This document shows positions 53,936 to 63,288 of a DNA stretch of 64,000 nucleotides, one piece after another (the stretch's first letter is position 1; the number at the start of each line of letters is the position of its first letter). The notes beneath the pieces are model-generated. The model ran no database searches, was not told the DNA's origin, and worked only from the letters and a program-made list of their open reading frames with translations. The stretch is taken from positions 134,828 to 198,827 of the forward strand of contig JAHHRY010000003.1 in assembly GCA_020025535.1 (NCBI GenBank), written 5' to 3'. Position numbers and translations under genes: made by a program. Source of the stretch: Oscillospiraceae bacterium (GTDB lineage Bacteria > Bacillota > Clostridia > Oscillospirales > Oscillospiraceae).

Positions 53936-56155
53936 ATGCAATATTTCGCACGGTCAGAAAATGATTCGGGATACAAAGAAACTGTACAGCATCACCTTTG
54001 CCGCACGAAAGAGCTATGCGGTTTATATGCCGGAGAATTTGATTGCAGAACCGCAGGGCAATGGATGGGGATACTTCATGATTTTGGAAAGTACAGTGAA
54101 AACTTTCAACAAGTTCTGCAGGGAACTTGTGTGCACGTGGATCATGCTCTTCCGGGAGCGGCATTTTTATGTGCAAAGCTATGCGGCAAAAAAAGAGAAG
54201 AAAGTAGGTTCTGGCCGCTGGTGGCTGCGGTCCGATCCCACCATGGACAATTGCAATACTATTTTGGCGCAGAGATTGTGGGTTGGCAAAAAGGGGGAGA
54301 ACGTAGCCCTGACGATAATACTTATTCCATTCTTTCCAGTCAAATAGAACATGCGCTTTCTGTTTTTTCAGAAGAAAATGTATTGCCAAATGAACCGCCG
54401 ATATTGCCTGAATTATCAGATTTCGGGTCCGTCATGGAACGAAATAACCGGTTAATGATGCTTACGAGAATGTTGTTTTCTGCTTTGACGGATGCGGATT
54501 ATAGTGCGTCAGCGGAACATTTTAACCCGGATTATCTTCAAAACACATCGGTTTCTCCAATGGATCCGGTGAAAGTTTATGAAATGTTAAGCGCATACAG
54601 AGCGGAGATTTCAAGGAATAGTACGGCTGATCCATCTATCAATGAATTGCGGAACCATTTGTATCGGGTGTGTGATGTTGCCGGACAAATATCTGAGCCT
54701 GGTCTCTACACTCTGACAGCGCCGACAGGCACCGGAAAGACACTTGCTATGCTGGCATTTGGCCTGCAGCAGATGATTTGCAAAAAAAAGAAAAGAATAA
54801 TTGTGGTTTTACCATACTTATCCATCATAGAGCAAAATGCAGCGGTTTATAAAAATATGATACCGGATATTCTGGAAGATCATAGTCAGGCAGAGCGGGA
54901 AGGAGAATTTGCAAAGGAACTGTCACAAAGATGGGATGCTCCGTTTATTATCACCACATCAGTAAAGTTCTTTGAGAGCCTGTTTTCCTGTAATGGTCCT
55001 GCGTGCAGGAAGCTGCATCATCTGACAGACAGTGTGATTCTGTTTGATGAAGCCCAGAGCCTTCCGGTACATCTGGCAGAAACCACATTATCTGCACTTT
55101 CGGAACTGGTTGATCATTATCATGCTACGGTAGTTTTTTCTACGGCAACACAGCCGGATTTCAGCCAGCTGCCGGGAGTGAGGTGGACCCCACAAGAATT
55201 GGTGGATCACACTCAGGATATGTTTGAACAGGCGCGGAGGGTAACGGCACAATGGAATTTAAAGGGTCCAATTGGACTCGATACAGTGGCCAATGAGATG
55301 GCCCAAAATGAAAATGCCTGTGTCATTGTGAATCTTCGGGCTCATGCACAGAAGATGTTTGATTTCCTTTGCTCGGTGTGTAATTCAGCGGATGTATACC
55401 TAATGACAACAGATCTTTGTCCTGCACATCGAACCCAGATACTAAACGAAGTCAGAGAAAAGCTGAGATACCACCGGCCGTGTTATATGGTGGCAACTCA
55501 GTGCATCGAGGCTGGCGTGGATATCAGTTTCGATGTGATGTATCGGGCTCTGGCACCGTTGGAGAGTATCATTCAGGCTGCTGGCCGCTGCAATAGAAGT
55601 GATGCGACAAAACGTGGAAAATTTTCTGTTTTTCTCCCGGACGAAGAAAAACTTTATCCGGATGATTTCTATCGGCAGGCTTCCAACGCAGTGCTGACTT
55701 TGATTGCAAGGCATGAGATTGACCTCAATGATTTGAGCCATATTCAGGAATATTACAAAATTCTCTATGGAAATGGTCAGGTACGTCAAAAGAAAGAGCT
55801 TTCTGATGCAATCAAAAATATGGATTTCCATGGAGTTGCGAAAGCATATCGACTGATTGAAGATAATCAGCTGCAGATTCTGGTTCCTTGTCCTGGAAAA
55901 GAGGATGTGTTCCAGGCCCTTGCTGAAGAAGGAAGAGAATTTGGTGTAACTGCAGCATGGATGCGGCGGGCTGCACCATATACAGTGCATAGTTATCAAA
56001 GGACGCAGGTTTATGAAATGTGTGAGCAGTTATTTGTCTATACAGGAACTCACAGAGTAAAGAATGACTGTAACTGGTATATTTTATCGAATCCTGTGCT
56101 GTACCATAATAAGAAAGGATTACAGCTTTCCGCAGAGTTTAATGGAATTATTTAA
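53936..56155 (+). CDS. cas3: CRISPR-associated helicase-nuclease Cas3 (type I-C)
   Basis: 739 residues. The N-terminal HD nuclease has HDFGKY (His48-Asp49) and VRSHHG; the SF2 helicase has Walker A TAPTGTGKT, the DEAQ box in ILFDEAQSLP, FSTATQ and a C-terminal QAAGRCNR motif VI. The nuclease and helicase are fused as in type I-C. It degrades target DNA after Cascade binding. A 239-codon frame that overlaps the 5' part in another frame is not coding. It is the first gene of a canonical I-C order. Confidence 0.95.
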   Translation: MQYFARSENDSGYKETVQHHLCRTKELCGLYAGEFDCRTAGQWMGILHDFGKYSENFQQVLQGTCVHVDHALPGAAFLCAKLCGKKREESRFWPLVAAVRSHHGQLQYYFGAEIVGWQKGGERSPDDNTYSILSSQIEHALSVFSEENVLPNEPPILPELSDFGSVMERNNRLMMLTRMLFSALTDADYSASAEHFNPDYLQNTSVSPMDPVKVYEMLSAYRAEISRNSTADPSINELRNHLYRVCDVAGQISEPGLYTLTAPTGTGKTLAMLAFGLQQMICKKKKRIIVVLPYLSIIEQNAAVYKNMIPDILEDHSQAEREGEFAKELSQRWDAPFIITTSVKFFESLFSCNGPACRKLHHLTDSVILFDEAQSLPVHLAETTLSALSELVDHYHATVVFSTATQPDFSQLPGVRWTPQELVDHTQDMFEQARRVTAQWNLKGPIGLDTVANEMAQNENACVIVNLRAHAQKMFDFLCSVCNSADVYLMTTDLCPAHRTQILNEVREKLRYHRPCYMVATQCIEAGVDISFDVMYRALAPLESIIQAAGRCNRSDATKRGKFSVFLPDEEKLYPDDFYRQASNAVLTLIARHEIDLNDLSHIQEYYKILYGNGQVRQKKELSDAIKNMDFHGVAKAYRLIEDNQLQILVPCPGKEDVFQALAEEGREFGVTAAWMRRAAPYTVHSYQRTQVYEMCEQLFVYTGTHRVKNDCNWYILSNPVLYHNKKGLQLSAEFNGII

Positions 56156-56170
56156 GAAGGAAGTGAGGAA

Positions 56171-56839
56171 ATGAAAGAAATTGTTGTTGACATTTGGGGA
56201 GACTTTGCCTGCTTCAGCCGCCCGGAATCGAAAGTAGAGCGGCTGACTTATCCTGTCCCGACACCGTCTGCTGTGCGTGGTGTGCTGAGCGCAATTTATT
56301 CCAAACCCAATGAATTTTACTGGCAGATTACACAGGTTGAAGTTTTGACAAAGCCATCTTACGTAACCTTCAAACGAAACGAAGTCAAAGAGAAAATTCC
56401 GGAGCAGCCGAAGGAGGCAGTACAAGTGGATCTGACTGGTGGTGGAAATAAGGGCCGTACCCAGCGCCAGACAGTTGCGTTGAAGAACGTACGCTATCGG
56501 GTTCATGCAAAAATTTGCAAGCGCCCTGAATTCCCGGGGACTGAGGAGCAACTGTACAATCAGGCTCTTCGGCGGATTCGGACAGGTCAATGCTTTTTCC
56601 AGCCTTCTTTGGGATTGCGGGAATTTACAGCCTATTTTGAAGAAGGAACTGAACCGGTACAGCCGATTGATCTGAATCTGGATTTAGGCCTGATGCTGTA
56701 TGATGTCTTTGATCTTCACGAATATGCAGTAACGAAAAAAACAAAACCTTATGTGACGCTTTTTCGTGCTCAGCTGAAAAACGGTATTATGCAGATTCCG
56801 GATTTTGACAGCCCAGATGTTCTGCGCCCGGAGGTATAA
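56171..56839 (+). CDS. cas5c: Type I-C Cascade subunit Cas5c (crRNA endonuclease)
   Basis: 222 residues. The Cas5 start VVDIWGDFACFSRPESKVERLTYPVPTPSAVRGVL is typical of the Cas5d/c branch, which in I-C replaces Cas6 and cuts the repeat RNA. The conserved Phe-x-Arg and Tyr-Pro regions are present. It lies 15 bases after cas3 and ends four bases before the cas8c start codon. Confidence 0.93.
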   Translation: MKEIVVDIWGDFACFSRPESKVERLTYPVPTPSAVRGVLSAIYSKPNEFYWQITQVEVLTKPSYVTFKRNEVKEKIPEQPKEAVQVDLTGGGNKGRTQRQTVALKNVRYRVHAKICKRPEFPGTEEQLYNQALRRIRTGQCFFQPSLGLREFTAYFEEGTEPVQPIDLNLDLGLMLYDVFDLHEYAVTKKTKPYVTLFRAQLKNGIMQIPDFDSPDVLRPEV

Positions 56840-56843
56840 TGGT

Positions 56844-58610
56844 ATGCTTTACGAATTATATGAATATGCGATAAAGAATCATCTGGCGGCTCGTCCGGGA
56901 TTCAAGCCCAAACACGTCAAAGCCTATGTGTGCCTCAGCGTTCACGGAGAATTCCTTTGTATTGACCCGGGGCCGGAAGATACCACTATTTGTCCGGATA
57001 TGGGCTCTATGGCTCAGGGCGCTACGAAGTGTAATGTTTTGGTGGAGAAACGGCTCATTCCTTTGAGCAATGAAAAACCGCAAAAGCATAGCTTTTACAT
57101 GGAGGCATTAAAAGAAGCTGCAGCAAAGATCCCTCTGGCTGCTGTTCTGGGGGCAGTACTTGCAGATCAAAGCAAAGTGGAACGTATCAACCAAAGCCTT
57201 GATGAGCAGAAAATAAAGCCGGGTGATATCATTGGCTTTAAGGTAGATGGAATCCCCCTGGAGACTTTGGTGGATGATTGGTGGCCGGAATTTTTGGAAA
57301 AGCAAAATGCCGGCAGAAAAAGTGATAACAAAAAACGATGCTTTATTACAGGTAAAATGGAAACCCCGTTATCCACAGTACCAAAAATCGCAGGATTGCG
57401 TGCAGTTGGAGGACACAGCAGCGGAGACGCGATTGTATGCTTTGATAAAGATGCATTTTGCTCTTACGGATTAAAAAAGGCAGAAAATGTAAGCATCGGC
57501 GAGGACAGTATTGTTGCCGTCAATGCTGCTTTGACAGAACTCATCCAAAATGCTAAAAATCTTGCCGGTGCAAAGTGGGTGCACTGGTATAAGGAGCCTC
57601 TTTCTTCGGAAGAGGTTGACTCTCTGGGAGAAATGTTCGGCGGTCCGGTAACCGAGGAAGAGGATGAAGAAGACACAGCAGTTTCTGCTGCGAGGGCAGA
57701 CGTTCAGGCAGACAGACTGATTGAAAGTCATCGAACGGGTGAGCAAGCTTCGGCACTGAACGATAATATCTACTATATTATGCCGATATCCGGTGCAGGA
57801 GGTCGGATAATGATCCGTGGATGGCAACAGGGAAGTTATGAAGAACTTCAAAAAGCTATGAATACATGGTGGGAGGATTTGGCACTGTGTGTTCCGTCCG
57901 GAGGAGGAATGCTCCGACGGCCACCCATTGGAAAAATTAATTACCGTCTGCTCAAAGTTCAAAATAGCGGAAAATCTGTTTCAGACCGGATGAGGGATGA
58001 ACTTTCCGGACTGGAACCGCGGTTGATTTTTGCAATTCTCAACCAGAATCCGCTGCCTGATGCTGTGGCGGCACGTGCGTTGCAGTATATTCGTTCGAAG
58101 TTGCTTGATAAAGATAATGCAGATCAGGGAAGAGAACCGATACCTGACCCTGTATCCTGCCAGATCCTGAAAGCGTGGATCATCAGAAAAGACAGATTAT
58201 ACCAACAAGGAGGAACTACCATGCAAGAAACCTGTAATCCGGATTATCCTGAGGTTGCCTATCAGTGCGGCAGAATGATGGCAGTATATGCTGCTATCCA
58301 GACTAAGGCGATGGGAAAAAATTTGGGAGCCGGTGTCATTCAGCGTTACTATACCTCAGCCAGTACGACGCCTGCACTGGTGTTTGGACGACTGAGTCAG
58401 CTATGCCAGCACCATCTGGCGAAAATCGACAGCAGGGGAACAGTAGTTTACTACGAAAATCTATTGTCAGAAATCTCTCAAAAAATCGGAACAGAGATTC
58501 CTGTAACACTGAACCTGCGTCAGCAGGCTGAGTTTTCTCTGGGATACTATCAGCAGCGTGCTGCTATGTTTCAAAAGAATACAGATAAGACCAATAAGGA
58601 GGAACAATAA
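56844..58610 (+). CDS. cas8c: Type I-C Cascade large subunit Cas8c (Csd1)
   Basis: 588 residues, the Csd1 family protein that recognises the PAM and carries the Cas11 small-subunit function through an internal start in this subtype. N-terminus MLYELYEYAIKNHLAARPGF; middle CFITGKMETPLST. ATG 56844 lies eight bases after GGAGGT; the open frame reaches 56805. A candidate internal start near Met (TTMQETCNPDYPEV, about 58220) has GGAGG shortly before it, which fits the separately translated Cas11c known from I-C systems. Confidence 0.93.
   Translation: MLYELYEYAIKNHLAARPGFKPKHVKAYVCLSVHGEFLCIDPGPEDTTICPDMGSMAQGATKCNVLVEKRLIPLSNEKPQKHSFYMEALKEAAAKIPLAAVLGAVLADQSKVERINQSLDEQKIKPGDIIGFKVDGIPLETLVDDWWPEFLEKQNAGRKSDNKKRCFITGKMETPLSTVPKIAGLRAVGGHSSGDAIVCFDKDAFCSYGLKKAENVSIGEDSIVAVNAALTELIQNAKNLAGAKWVHWYKEPLSSEEVDSLGEMFGGPVTEEEDEEDTAVSAARADVQADRLIESHRTGEQASALNDNIYYIMPISGAGGRIMIRGWQQGSYEELQKAMNTWWEDLALCVPSGGGMLRRPPIGKINYRLLKVQNSGKSVSDRMRDELSGLEPRLIFAILNQNPLPDAVAARALQYIRSKLLDKDNADQGREPIPDPVSCQILKAWIIRKDRLYQQGGTTMQETCNPDYPEVAYQCGRMMAVYAAIQTKAMGKNLGAGVIQRYYTSASTTPALVFGRLSQLCQHHLAKIDSRGTVVYYENLLSEISQKIGTEIPVTLNLRQQAEFSLGYYQQRAAMFQKNTDKTNKEEQ
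58220..58610 (+). CDS. Possible internally initiated Cas11c small subunit
   Basis: Inside cas8c, in frame, ATG at about 58220 is preceded by AAGGAGGAACTACC, an unexpectedly good ribosome site within a gene. The product would be the C-terminal 130 residues. In published type I-C systems the Cas11 small subunit is made from just such an internal start of cas8c. The site is seen; the function is from the known family. Confidence 0.6.
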
Positions 58611-59614
58611 TGGCTATCCAGAATCGCTATGAATTTATGTACTACGTCCAGTGTATCAACGGTAATCCCAATGGTGATCCCGACATGGGAAATGCTCCGC
58701 GTATTGATCCGGAAACCATGCAAGGGTACATTACCGATGTGGCAACCAAGCGCCGTATCCGCAACTATATTCAGAACGCATTTGCCGACCAGCCCGGTAT
58801 GGGTATCATCATGCAGCAGGGGACAACCATTAATAAGTTTATCGCCCGGGCACATGAAGAAGTGGCAGAGGAGGATACCTGCGCCAAGAATACCAACCGG
58901 GTTTATGCAGCGCGTCAGTGGTGCTGTGAACACTTCTTTGACGTACGTACGTTTGGTGCAGTCCTTTCGACCGGTCCCAATGCCGGACAGGTCCGCGGCC
59001 CGGTTCAGATCACATTTGGCCGTTCCATTGACCCTGTTCTTTTTCGGGATATCTCCATTACCCGGATGTGTGTAGCTGATGGCCCGGATAAGGCAAGCAC
59101 TTACGCAGAGTTTGAAAAATGGGAGCAGGCTCAGCCGCAGGATAAGCTGCGAACAATGGGCCGAAAACAGTTCATCCTCTTCGGCCTGTACGAGGTCCGA
59201 GGTTTTATCAGCGGTAATCTTGCAAAAGAAACCGGTTTTAATGAAGCAGACCTGAAAGCTCTCTGCGAGGCAATCCTTAATATGTATGAGCATGATCATT
59301 CTGCAAGTAAGGGTGAAATGGCGGTTGTGTCCCCTTTGATCCTGTTTAAGCATGTTGGAACAGACTCGGATGCAAAACAGCGTGCACGTCAGGCGCTGCT
59401 TGGCTGTGCACCGGCCCAACGTTTGTTTGACCTTGTCCATGTGGAACGGAAGCCGGGATTGCCTTATGCCCGGGATTTCAGAGATTACACGGCCAAGATC
59501 GACCTGTCCAGAGTACCCAAAGGCGTGGAGGTTGGCTTCCAGCGGGATGCCATGGGAGAAATCGTCTGGAATCAGCTTCCGGAAGATGAGGACTGGATGA
59601 CCTGTGAAAAATGA
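58610..59614 (+). CDS. cas7c: Type I-C Cascade backbone Cas7c (Csd2)
   Basis: 334 residues. The N-terminal RAMP motif YYVQCINGNPNGDPDMGNAPRID is characteristic of Csd2/Csh2. Several copies line the crRNA. The start overlaps the cas8c stop by one base (TAATG) with AAGGAGG upstream; the stop overlaps the putative cas4 start. Confidence 0.95.
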   Translation: MAIQNRYEFMYYVQCINGNPNGDPDMGNAPRIDPETMQGYITDVATKRRIRNYIQNAFADQPGMGIIMQQGTTINKFIARAHEEVAEEDTCAKNTNRVYAARQWCCEHFFDVRTFGAVLSTGPNAGQVRGPVQITFGRSIDPVLFRDISITRMCVADGPDKASTYAEFEKWEQAQPQDKLRTMGRKQFILFGLYEVRGFISGNLAKETGFNEADLKALCEAILNMYEHDHSASKGEMAVVSPLILFKHVGTDSDAKQRARQALLGCAPAQRLFDLVHVERKPGLPYARDFRDYTAKIDLSRVPKGVEVGFQRDAMGEIVWNQLPEDEDWMTCEK

Positions 59615-60260
59615 GGACCGGCTGCCCCTGTCCTATGTGGGGCAGTACCACTATTGTCCACGCCGAGCTGCGCTGCTGATGAATCAGCAGATCTGGAACG
59701 AAAACGAATATACCATGGAAGGCCGATTGGAGCATCAGTGAGTTCATACTGGGCGGATTGAACGCCGCGGCCCCTTTTTAAAGCTATATGAGTTTTCTGT
59801 TTATTCGGATACCTTGATGCTTTCGGGGAAATGTGACTGCATTGAGGCAAGACGGTCACAAACCGGCGCAGTTCTCCCAGAAGATGATGGCTTTTACCAG
59901 CTATATCCAATTGAATATAAGCATGGCCGGGTGAGGCAGGAAAAAGAATATGAGATACAGCTATGTGCACAGGCAATATGTCTGGAAGAGATGTATCACA
60001 CAACAATCCCGGAAGGGGCACTTTTTTACATTGATGCACACCAGCGTGTCCCTGTAGTGTTGACGCAAGATCTGAGGAAGCTGACAATTCAGACAGCAAA
60101 GCGGCTCTGGGAGTGTTTTCAAGAACAGAGTCTCCCTGCAGCTGAGAAAAGTCCAAAATGCAGGAAGTGTTCATTGCTGGATGAGTGCATGCCGATGCTG
60201 AACCATTCAGCTCATACTTATTGCAGGGGACTATTGCTGGAACTGCAGGAGGGAGAATGA
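59604..60260 (+). pseudogene. cas4: cas4 with in-frame TGA (probable nonsense mutation)
   Basis: The frame from GTG 59604 to TGA 60260 encodes a Cas4-like Fe-S nuclease of about 218 codons (SYVGQYHYCPRRAAL; IEYKHGR; C-terminal CRKCSLLDEC), but codon 46 (59739-59741) is TGA. It interrupts EGRLEHQ-stop-VHTGRIERRG. Related Cas4 proteins have Arg there (LLHERxH), so a single CGA-to-TGA change explains it. The remaining frame is intact. Without the first 45 codons the protein loses the first cluster Cys. Although the cell makes selenocysteine, Sec at an Arg position is unlikely. Confidence 0.8.
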
Positions 60261-61288
60261 TGAAACCGTTACAAAATACGCTGTATGTGACTACGCAGGA
60301 TAGTTATTTGTTCTGGGAAAATGAGTGCATTGCCATTAAAGTAGGGGGTCAGGAAAAGGTGCGAGTTCCTGCCCATGCGCTGGAATCAATTTTTTGCTTT
60401 GGAAATGCGACAGTATCCACGCCGCTGATTCGCTTTTGTGGGGAACGGGGCATCGGACTGACCTTTTTGTCGGAAAATGGTCGGTTTTATGGACGAATTC
60501 ATGGTCCGGTCAGCGGAAATGTTTTGCTGCGGCAGAAGCAGTTCATCAGCGCATCAGATCCGATTTTTGCAGCGAGGATTTCATCGCGGTTTCTAACAGG
60601 CAAGCTGTTAAACGAGAAGAATATGCTCCTTCGCAAAGCCAGAGATATTCAGGATAGCGATGTTTCCGGTCAGCTGCGAGAAAAAGCACAGGAGATCGCT
60701 GCGCTCAGCCAGGATCTGACACAGCCGGCGGGATTGGATTCCCTGCGTGGTACAGAAGGGGCTGCAGCCAATGCCTATTTTTCCTGCTTTGATCTGATGC
60801 TGAAAGCGAAAGATCCGGGATTGCGGTTTGAGGTGCGCTCGAGAAGACCGCCCAAAAATGAAGTCAATGCAGTTCTGTCCTTCCTGTATATGCTTTTGAA
60901 AAATGACATGCAGTCTGCTTTGGAAGCAGTGGGATTGGACCCGGCCTGTGGCTATCTGCATACACTTCGTCCAGGTCGGCCGGCATTGGCATTGGATTTG
61001 ATGGAGGAGCTTCGTGCTCCGCTGTGTGACCGGCTGGCCTTGTCCTTGTTTAATAAGGGGCAGCTTCGCAAAAAGGACTTTTCCAGCGAGCTGGGGGAAT
61101 ATGCGCTGAGTGATTCTGCCCGTAAAACTGTTCTTTCCGCATGGCAGAGCCGCAAAAGGGAAGTAGTGCAGCATCCATTTCTGAAAGAACGGATCGAAAT
61201 CGGCCTGATTCCGTTTGTGCAGGCCCAGATGACAGCTCGGTATCTGCGTGGAGATCTGGACGATTATCCGCCTTTCATCTGGAGGTGA
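60260..61288 (+). CDS. cas1: CRISPR integrase Cas1
   Basis: 342 residues, the spacer-integration nuclease. It starts MKPLQNTLYVTTQDSYL as in type I-C Cas1, with the metal-binding Glu in RGTEGAAANAYF and His/Asp residues in the C-terminal half (GYLHTLRPGRPALALDLMEELR). ATG 60260 overlaps the cas4 stop (TGATG), with a second ATG at 60257; both are behind AGGAGGGAG. The frame opens earlier at 60185 but that is cas4 sequence. Confidence 0.95.
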   Translation: MKPLQNTLYVTTQDSYLFWENECIAIKVGGQEKVRVPAHALESIFCFGNATVSTPLIRFCGERGIGLTFLSENGRFYGRIHGPVSGNVLLRQKQFISASDPIFAARISSRFLTGKLLNEKNMLLRKARDIQDSDVSGQLREKAQEIAALSQDLTQPAGLDSLRGTEGAAANAYFSCFDLMLKAKDPGLRFEVRSRRPPKNEVNAVLSFLYMLLKNDMQSALEAVGLDPACGYLHTLRPGRPALALDLMEELRAPLCDRLALSLFNKGQLRKKDFSSELGEYALSDSARKTVLSAWQSRKREVVQHPFLKERIEIGLIPFVQAQMTARYLRGDLDDYPPFIWR

Positions 61289-61292
61289 TGGA

Positions 61293-61583
61293 ATGCTGAT
61301 TGTAGCAACCTATGACGTGGATACGACAACTCCATCCGGAGCCAAAAGGCTGCGGCATGTTGCAAAAGCCTGTGAAAAGCTTGGTGTACGGGTTCAGAAT
61401 TCGGTTTTTGAACTGATGATAGATCAAGCTCAATTCATAAGCTTGGTTCATTCTCTGGAGAAAATCATTGATCCCAATGCGGACAGTGTCCGTTTTTATC
61501 GACTTGGCAATCACTATGAGGGAAAAATAACGTTTATTGGGAAACCTCTACGCATTCAGCAGGATGAAACATTGATTTTATAA
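61293..61583 (+). CDS. cas2: CRISPR-associated Cas2
   Basis: 96 residues with the ferredoxin fold start MLIVATYDVDT (Asp8 conserved) and RVQNSVFEL. It forms the adaptation complex with Cas1. GGAGGTG lies before the start, four bases after the cas1 stop. Confidence 0.96.
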   Translation: MLIVATYDVDTTTPSGAKRLRHVAKACEKLGVRVQNSVFELMIDQAQFISLVHSLEKIIDPNADSVRFYRLGNHYEGKITFIGKPLRIQQDETLIL

Positions 61584-61760
61584 TTTGGTTAGCGCGGAAC
61601 CGTTTCATGCACCAAAACCTAGGGGTTCCGTGCAGAATCTGTCAGGAAAACAGACTTGCTTTCGGCGCAATTGGTTTTGCATCCGAGAGAAAACTCTGAA
61701 TATCTGATTTATGTGCAGCATTTTTACAGAAAAGGAAAGACGATTTTGTTCAAAAATGCT
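61584..61760 (+). promoter_or_regulatory. CRISPR leader
   Basis: 177 bases between cas2 and the first repeat without a gene. It contains an inverted repeat CGGAACC/GGTTCCG (61595-61601 with 61624-61630) and TCTGT/ACAGA. It should hold the array promoter and integration signals; none is certain by eye. Confidence 0.7.
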
Positions 61761-62592
61761 GATGCCCCCCTCGCGGGGGCATGAATTGAAACTCAATCCA
61801 TCCGGAGAAATGCTGCTGCCCTGGCAGATGCCCCCCTCGCGGGGGCATGAATTGAAACTGGTATACTCCGAATTCTATGAACTATCCCGTCGATGCCCCC
61901 CTCGCGGGGGCATGAATTGAAACATAAAGTATATTTGTAAGCAATAAACAAGGTAGGAGATGCCCCCCACGCGGGGGCATGAATTGAAACAGAAGAACTG
62001 AAAAGTGAGTGGAGCGACAGCATCAGGATGCCCCCCACGCGGGGGCATGAATTGAAACATGCCGCAGAGGATATTTATAATTGCTATTTATAGATGCCCC
62101 CCACGCGGGGGCATGAATTGAAACATAAAAAAACTTGGTATCCGCCCAAAAAACTAGCTGATGTCCCCCCACGCGGGGGCATGAATTGAAACTCTGTCAA
62201 GACGCACATATTCGTCAATCAGATACAGATGCCCCCCCCACGCGGGGGCATGAATTGAAACTAACATACGCAGCCGGACATTCAGGGGAAGCACAAGATG
62301 CCCCCCTCGCGGGGGCATGAATTGAAACTTGAGCCTAGGAGCATATGCACCCACCCCCTAATTGATGCCCCCTCGCGGGGGCATGAATTGAAACACATGT
62401 AAAGGGTAAAATAAACGGCCTACGGCCGGATGCCCCCCTCGCGGGGGCGTGAATTGAAACTGGGATCATTGGGAAGAGTTCAACGGTGCGAATCGATGCC
62501 CCCCTCGCGGGGGCATGAATTGAAACCGATTGCCGCAGATTGTGGTACTGGGATGGTGCGATGCCCCCCACGCGGGGGACATGAATTAAATC
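61761..62592 (+). CRISPR. Type I-C CRISPR array, 13 repeats and 12 spacers
   Basis: Consensus repeat about 32 nt: GATGCCCCCCTCGCGGGGGC then ATGAATTGAAAC; ATGCCCCC and GGGGGCAT form an 8-bp stem. Repeats start at 61761, 61827, 61892, 61959, 62027, 62093, 62160, 62228, 62297, 62364, 62429, 62495 and 62560. Spacers are 33-36 nt. The loop base is T in repeats 1-3 and 9-12 and A in 4-8 and 13. Repeats 7, 8 and 10 differ in the C-tract, 11 has one A-to-G change, and 13 is degenerate at its 3' end, marking the old, leader-distal end. Confidence 0.97.
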
Positions 62593-62879
62593 GGACTTCT
62601 CCATTGCACAGCTCATCAAAAGTTTAAACAATGCCAAGGACGTTTGAATGCTGGAAGACAGCACAGAGTTGAATCTTCGGAACCAGAAATTTAATTAGAA
62701 GCAGACTGTAAAACAAGCTATCCAACAGCTTGTATCGGAAGTCAGAATACAATTGTGACGCAATACAGAAAGCAGTTATGGAGGTGATATCAAACAAAAA
62801 GATAACGATTATGCTTAAAGATATGGATAGAGTATCGTAGATGGGGTGGAAAGTCTATTTGCAGTAGATGGTGGGTAAT
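62593..62879. other. Degraded sequence past the array
   Basis: About 290 bases without a supported gene. A short plus-strand frame running out of the last repeat reads DFSIAQLIKSLNNAKDV and stops, as the tail of a lost gene would. No repeat, tRNA or hairpin of note. Confidence 0.4.
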
Positions 62880-63035
62880 ATGCGAGCTTACCTTCTGGTA
62901 GGGGGTATGCATCTTTCCGTTACAATGCCGGAATGTACTGCCTTGGTGTTGCTGACGATAAAATTAGCAAATGATACTGTTGCTTTTTACATTATTACAA
63001 CTGACGATTACACATATATAATGTACTGCGCTTAG
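62880..63035 (+). other. Possible 51-codon frame or coding remnant
   Basis: ATG 62880 (behind GGTGGG) to TAG 63035. In another frame the same stretch reads like a protein tail (LPSGRGYASFRYNAGMYCLG...) ending TGA. Its overlap with the promoter of the HTH gene argues against a functional small gene; a remnant is likelier. Confidence 0.3.
62995..63022 (+). promoter_or_regulatory. Promoter of the small HTH gene
   Basis: TTACAA (62995-63000), a 16-base spacer and TATAAT (63017-63022), 35 bases before the start. Confidence 0.6.
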
Positions 63036-63057
63036 CAGAAGGAAAGGAGAAGTGAAA

Positions 63058-63288
63058 ATGTCTGTTTCTGAAAAAGTAAAGGGAATGTTAGCGCTCACTG
63101 GACGAAAGCAGAACGAACTTGCTGAAGCGTTCAATACGAGCAAGCAGGTGATGAGCAATAAGATGGCACGGGATAGCTGGCCTACAAAAGACTTGGTTAA
63201 GGCTGCTGAATTTTGTGGATGTAAAGTTGCAATTATCCTGCCTGATGGTCAACAGATCATCCTGGATCTGGAGCAAGACAATGAATAA
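63058..63288 (+). CDS. Small HTH (XRE-like) DNA-binding protein
   Basis: 76 residues: a helix-turn-helix (GRKQNELAEAFNTSKQVMSNKM) followed by a short beta-rich tail (CKVAIILPDGQQIIL). It resembles small Cro-like regulators of integrated or mobile elements. ATG 63058 behind GGAAAGGAG is used; a GTG at 63052 is possible. A 21-codon frame (63281-63346) overlaps its stop and may be a truncated partner. Confidence 0.75.
   Translation: MSVSEKVKGMLALTGRKQNELAEAFNTSKQVMSNKMARDSWPTKDLVKAAEFCGCKVAIILPDGQQIILDLEQDNE

Noticed and set aside
53628..54347. 239-codon plus-strand frame before and over cas3
   Set aside because: It overlaps the HD domain of cas3 in another frame, has no ribosome site and crosses the ABC-operon terminator.
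59814..60260. Intact short cas4 starting at 59814
   Set aside because: It lacks the N-terminal region and first cluster Cys and has no ribosome site; it is the tail of the interrupted gene.
61793..62559. Self-targeting spacers
   Set aside because: By eye none of the 12 spacers matches another part of this window; a genome and phage search would be needed to find targets.
62335..62664. Minus-strand frames across the CRISPR array
   Set aside because: They translate the repeats (VSIHAPARG) and are not genes.
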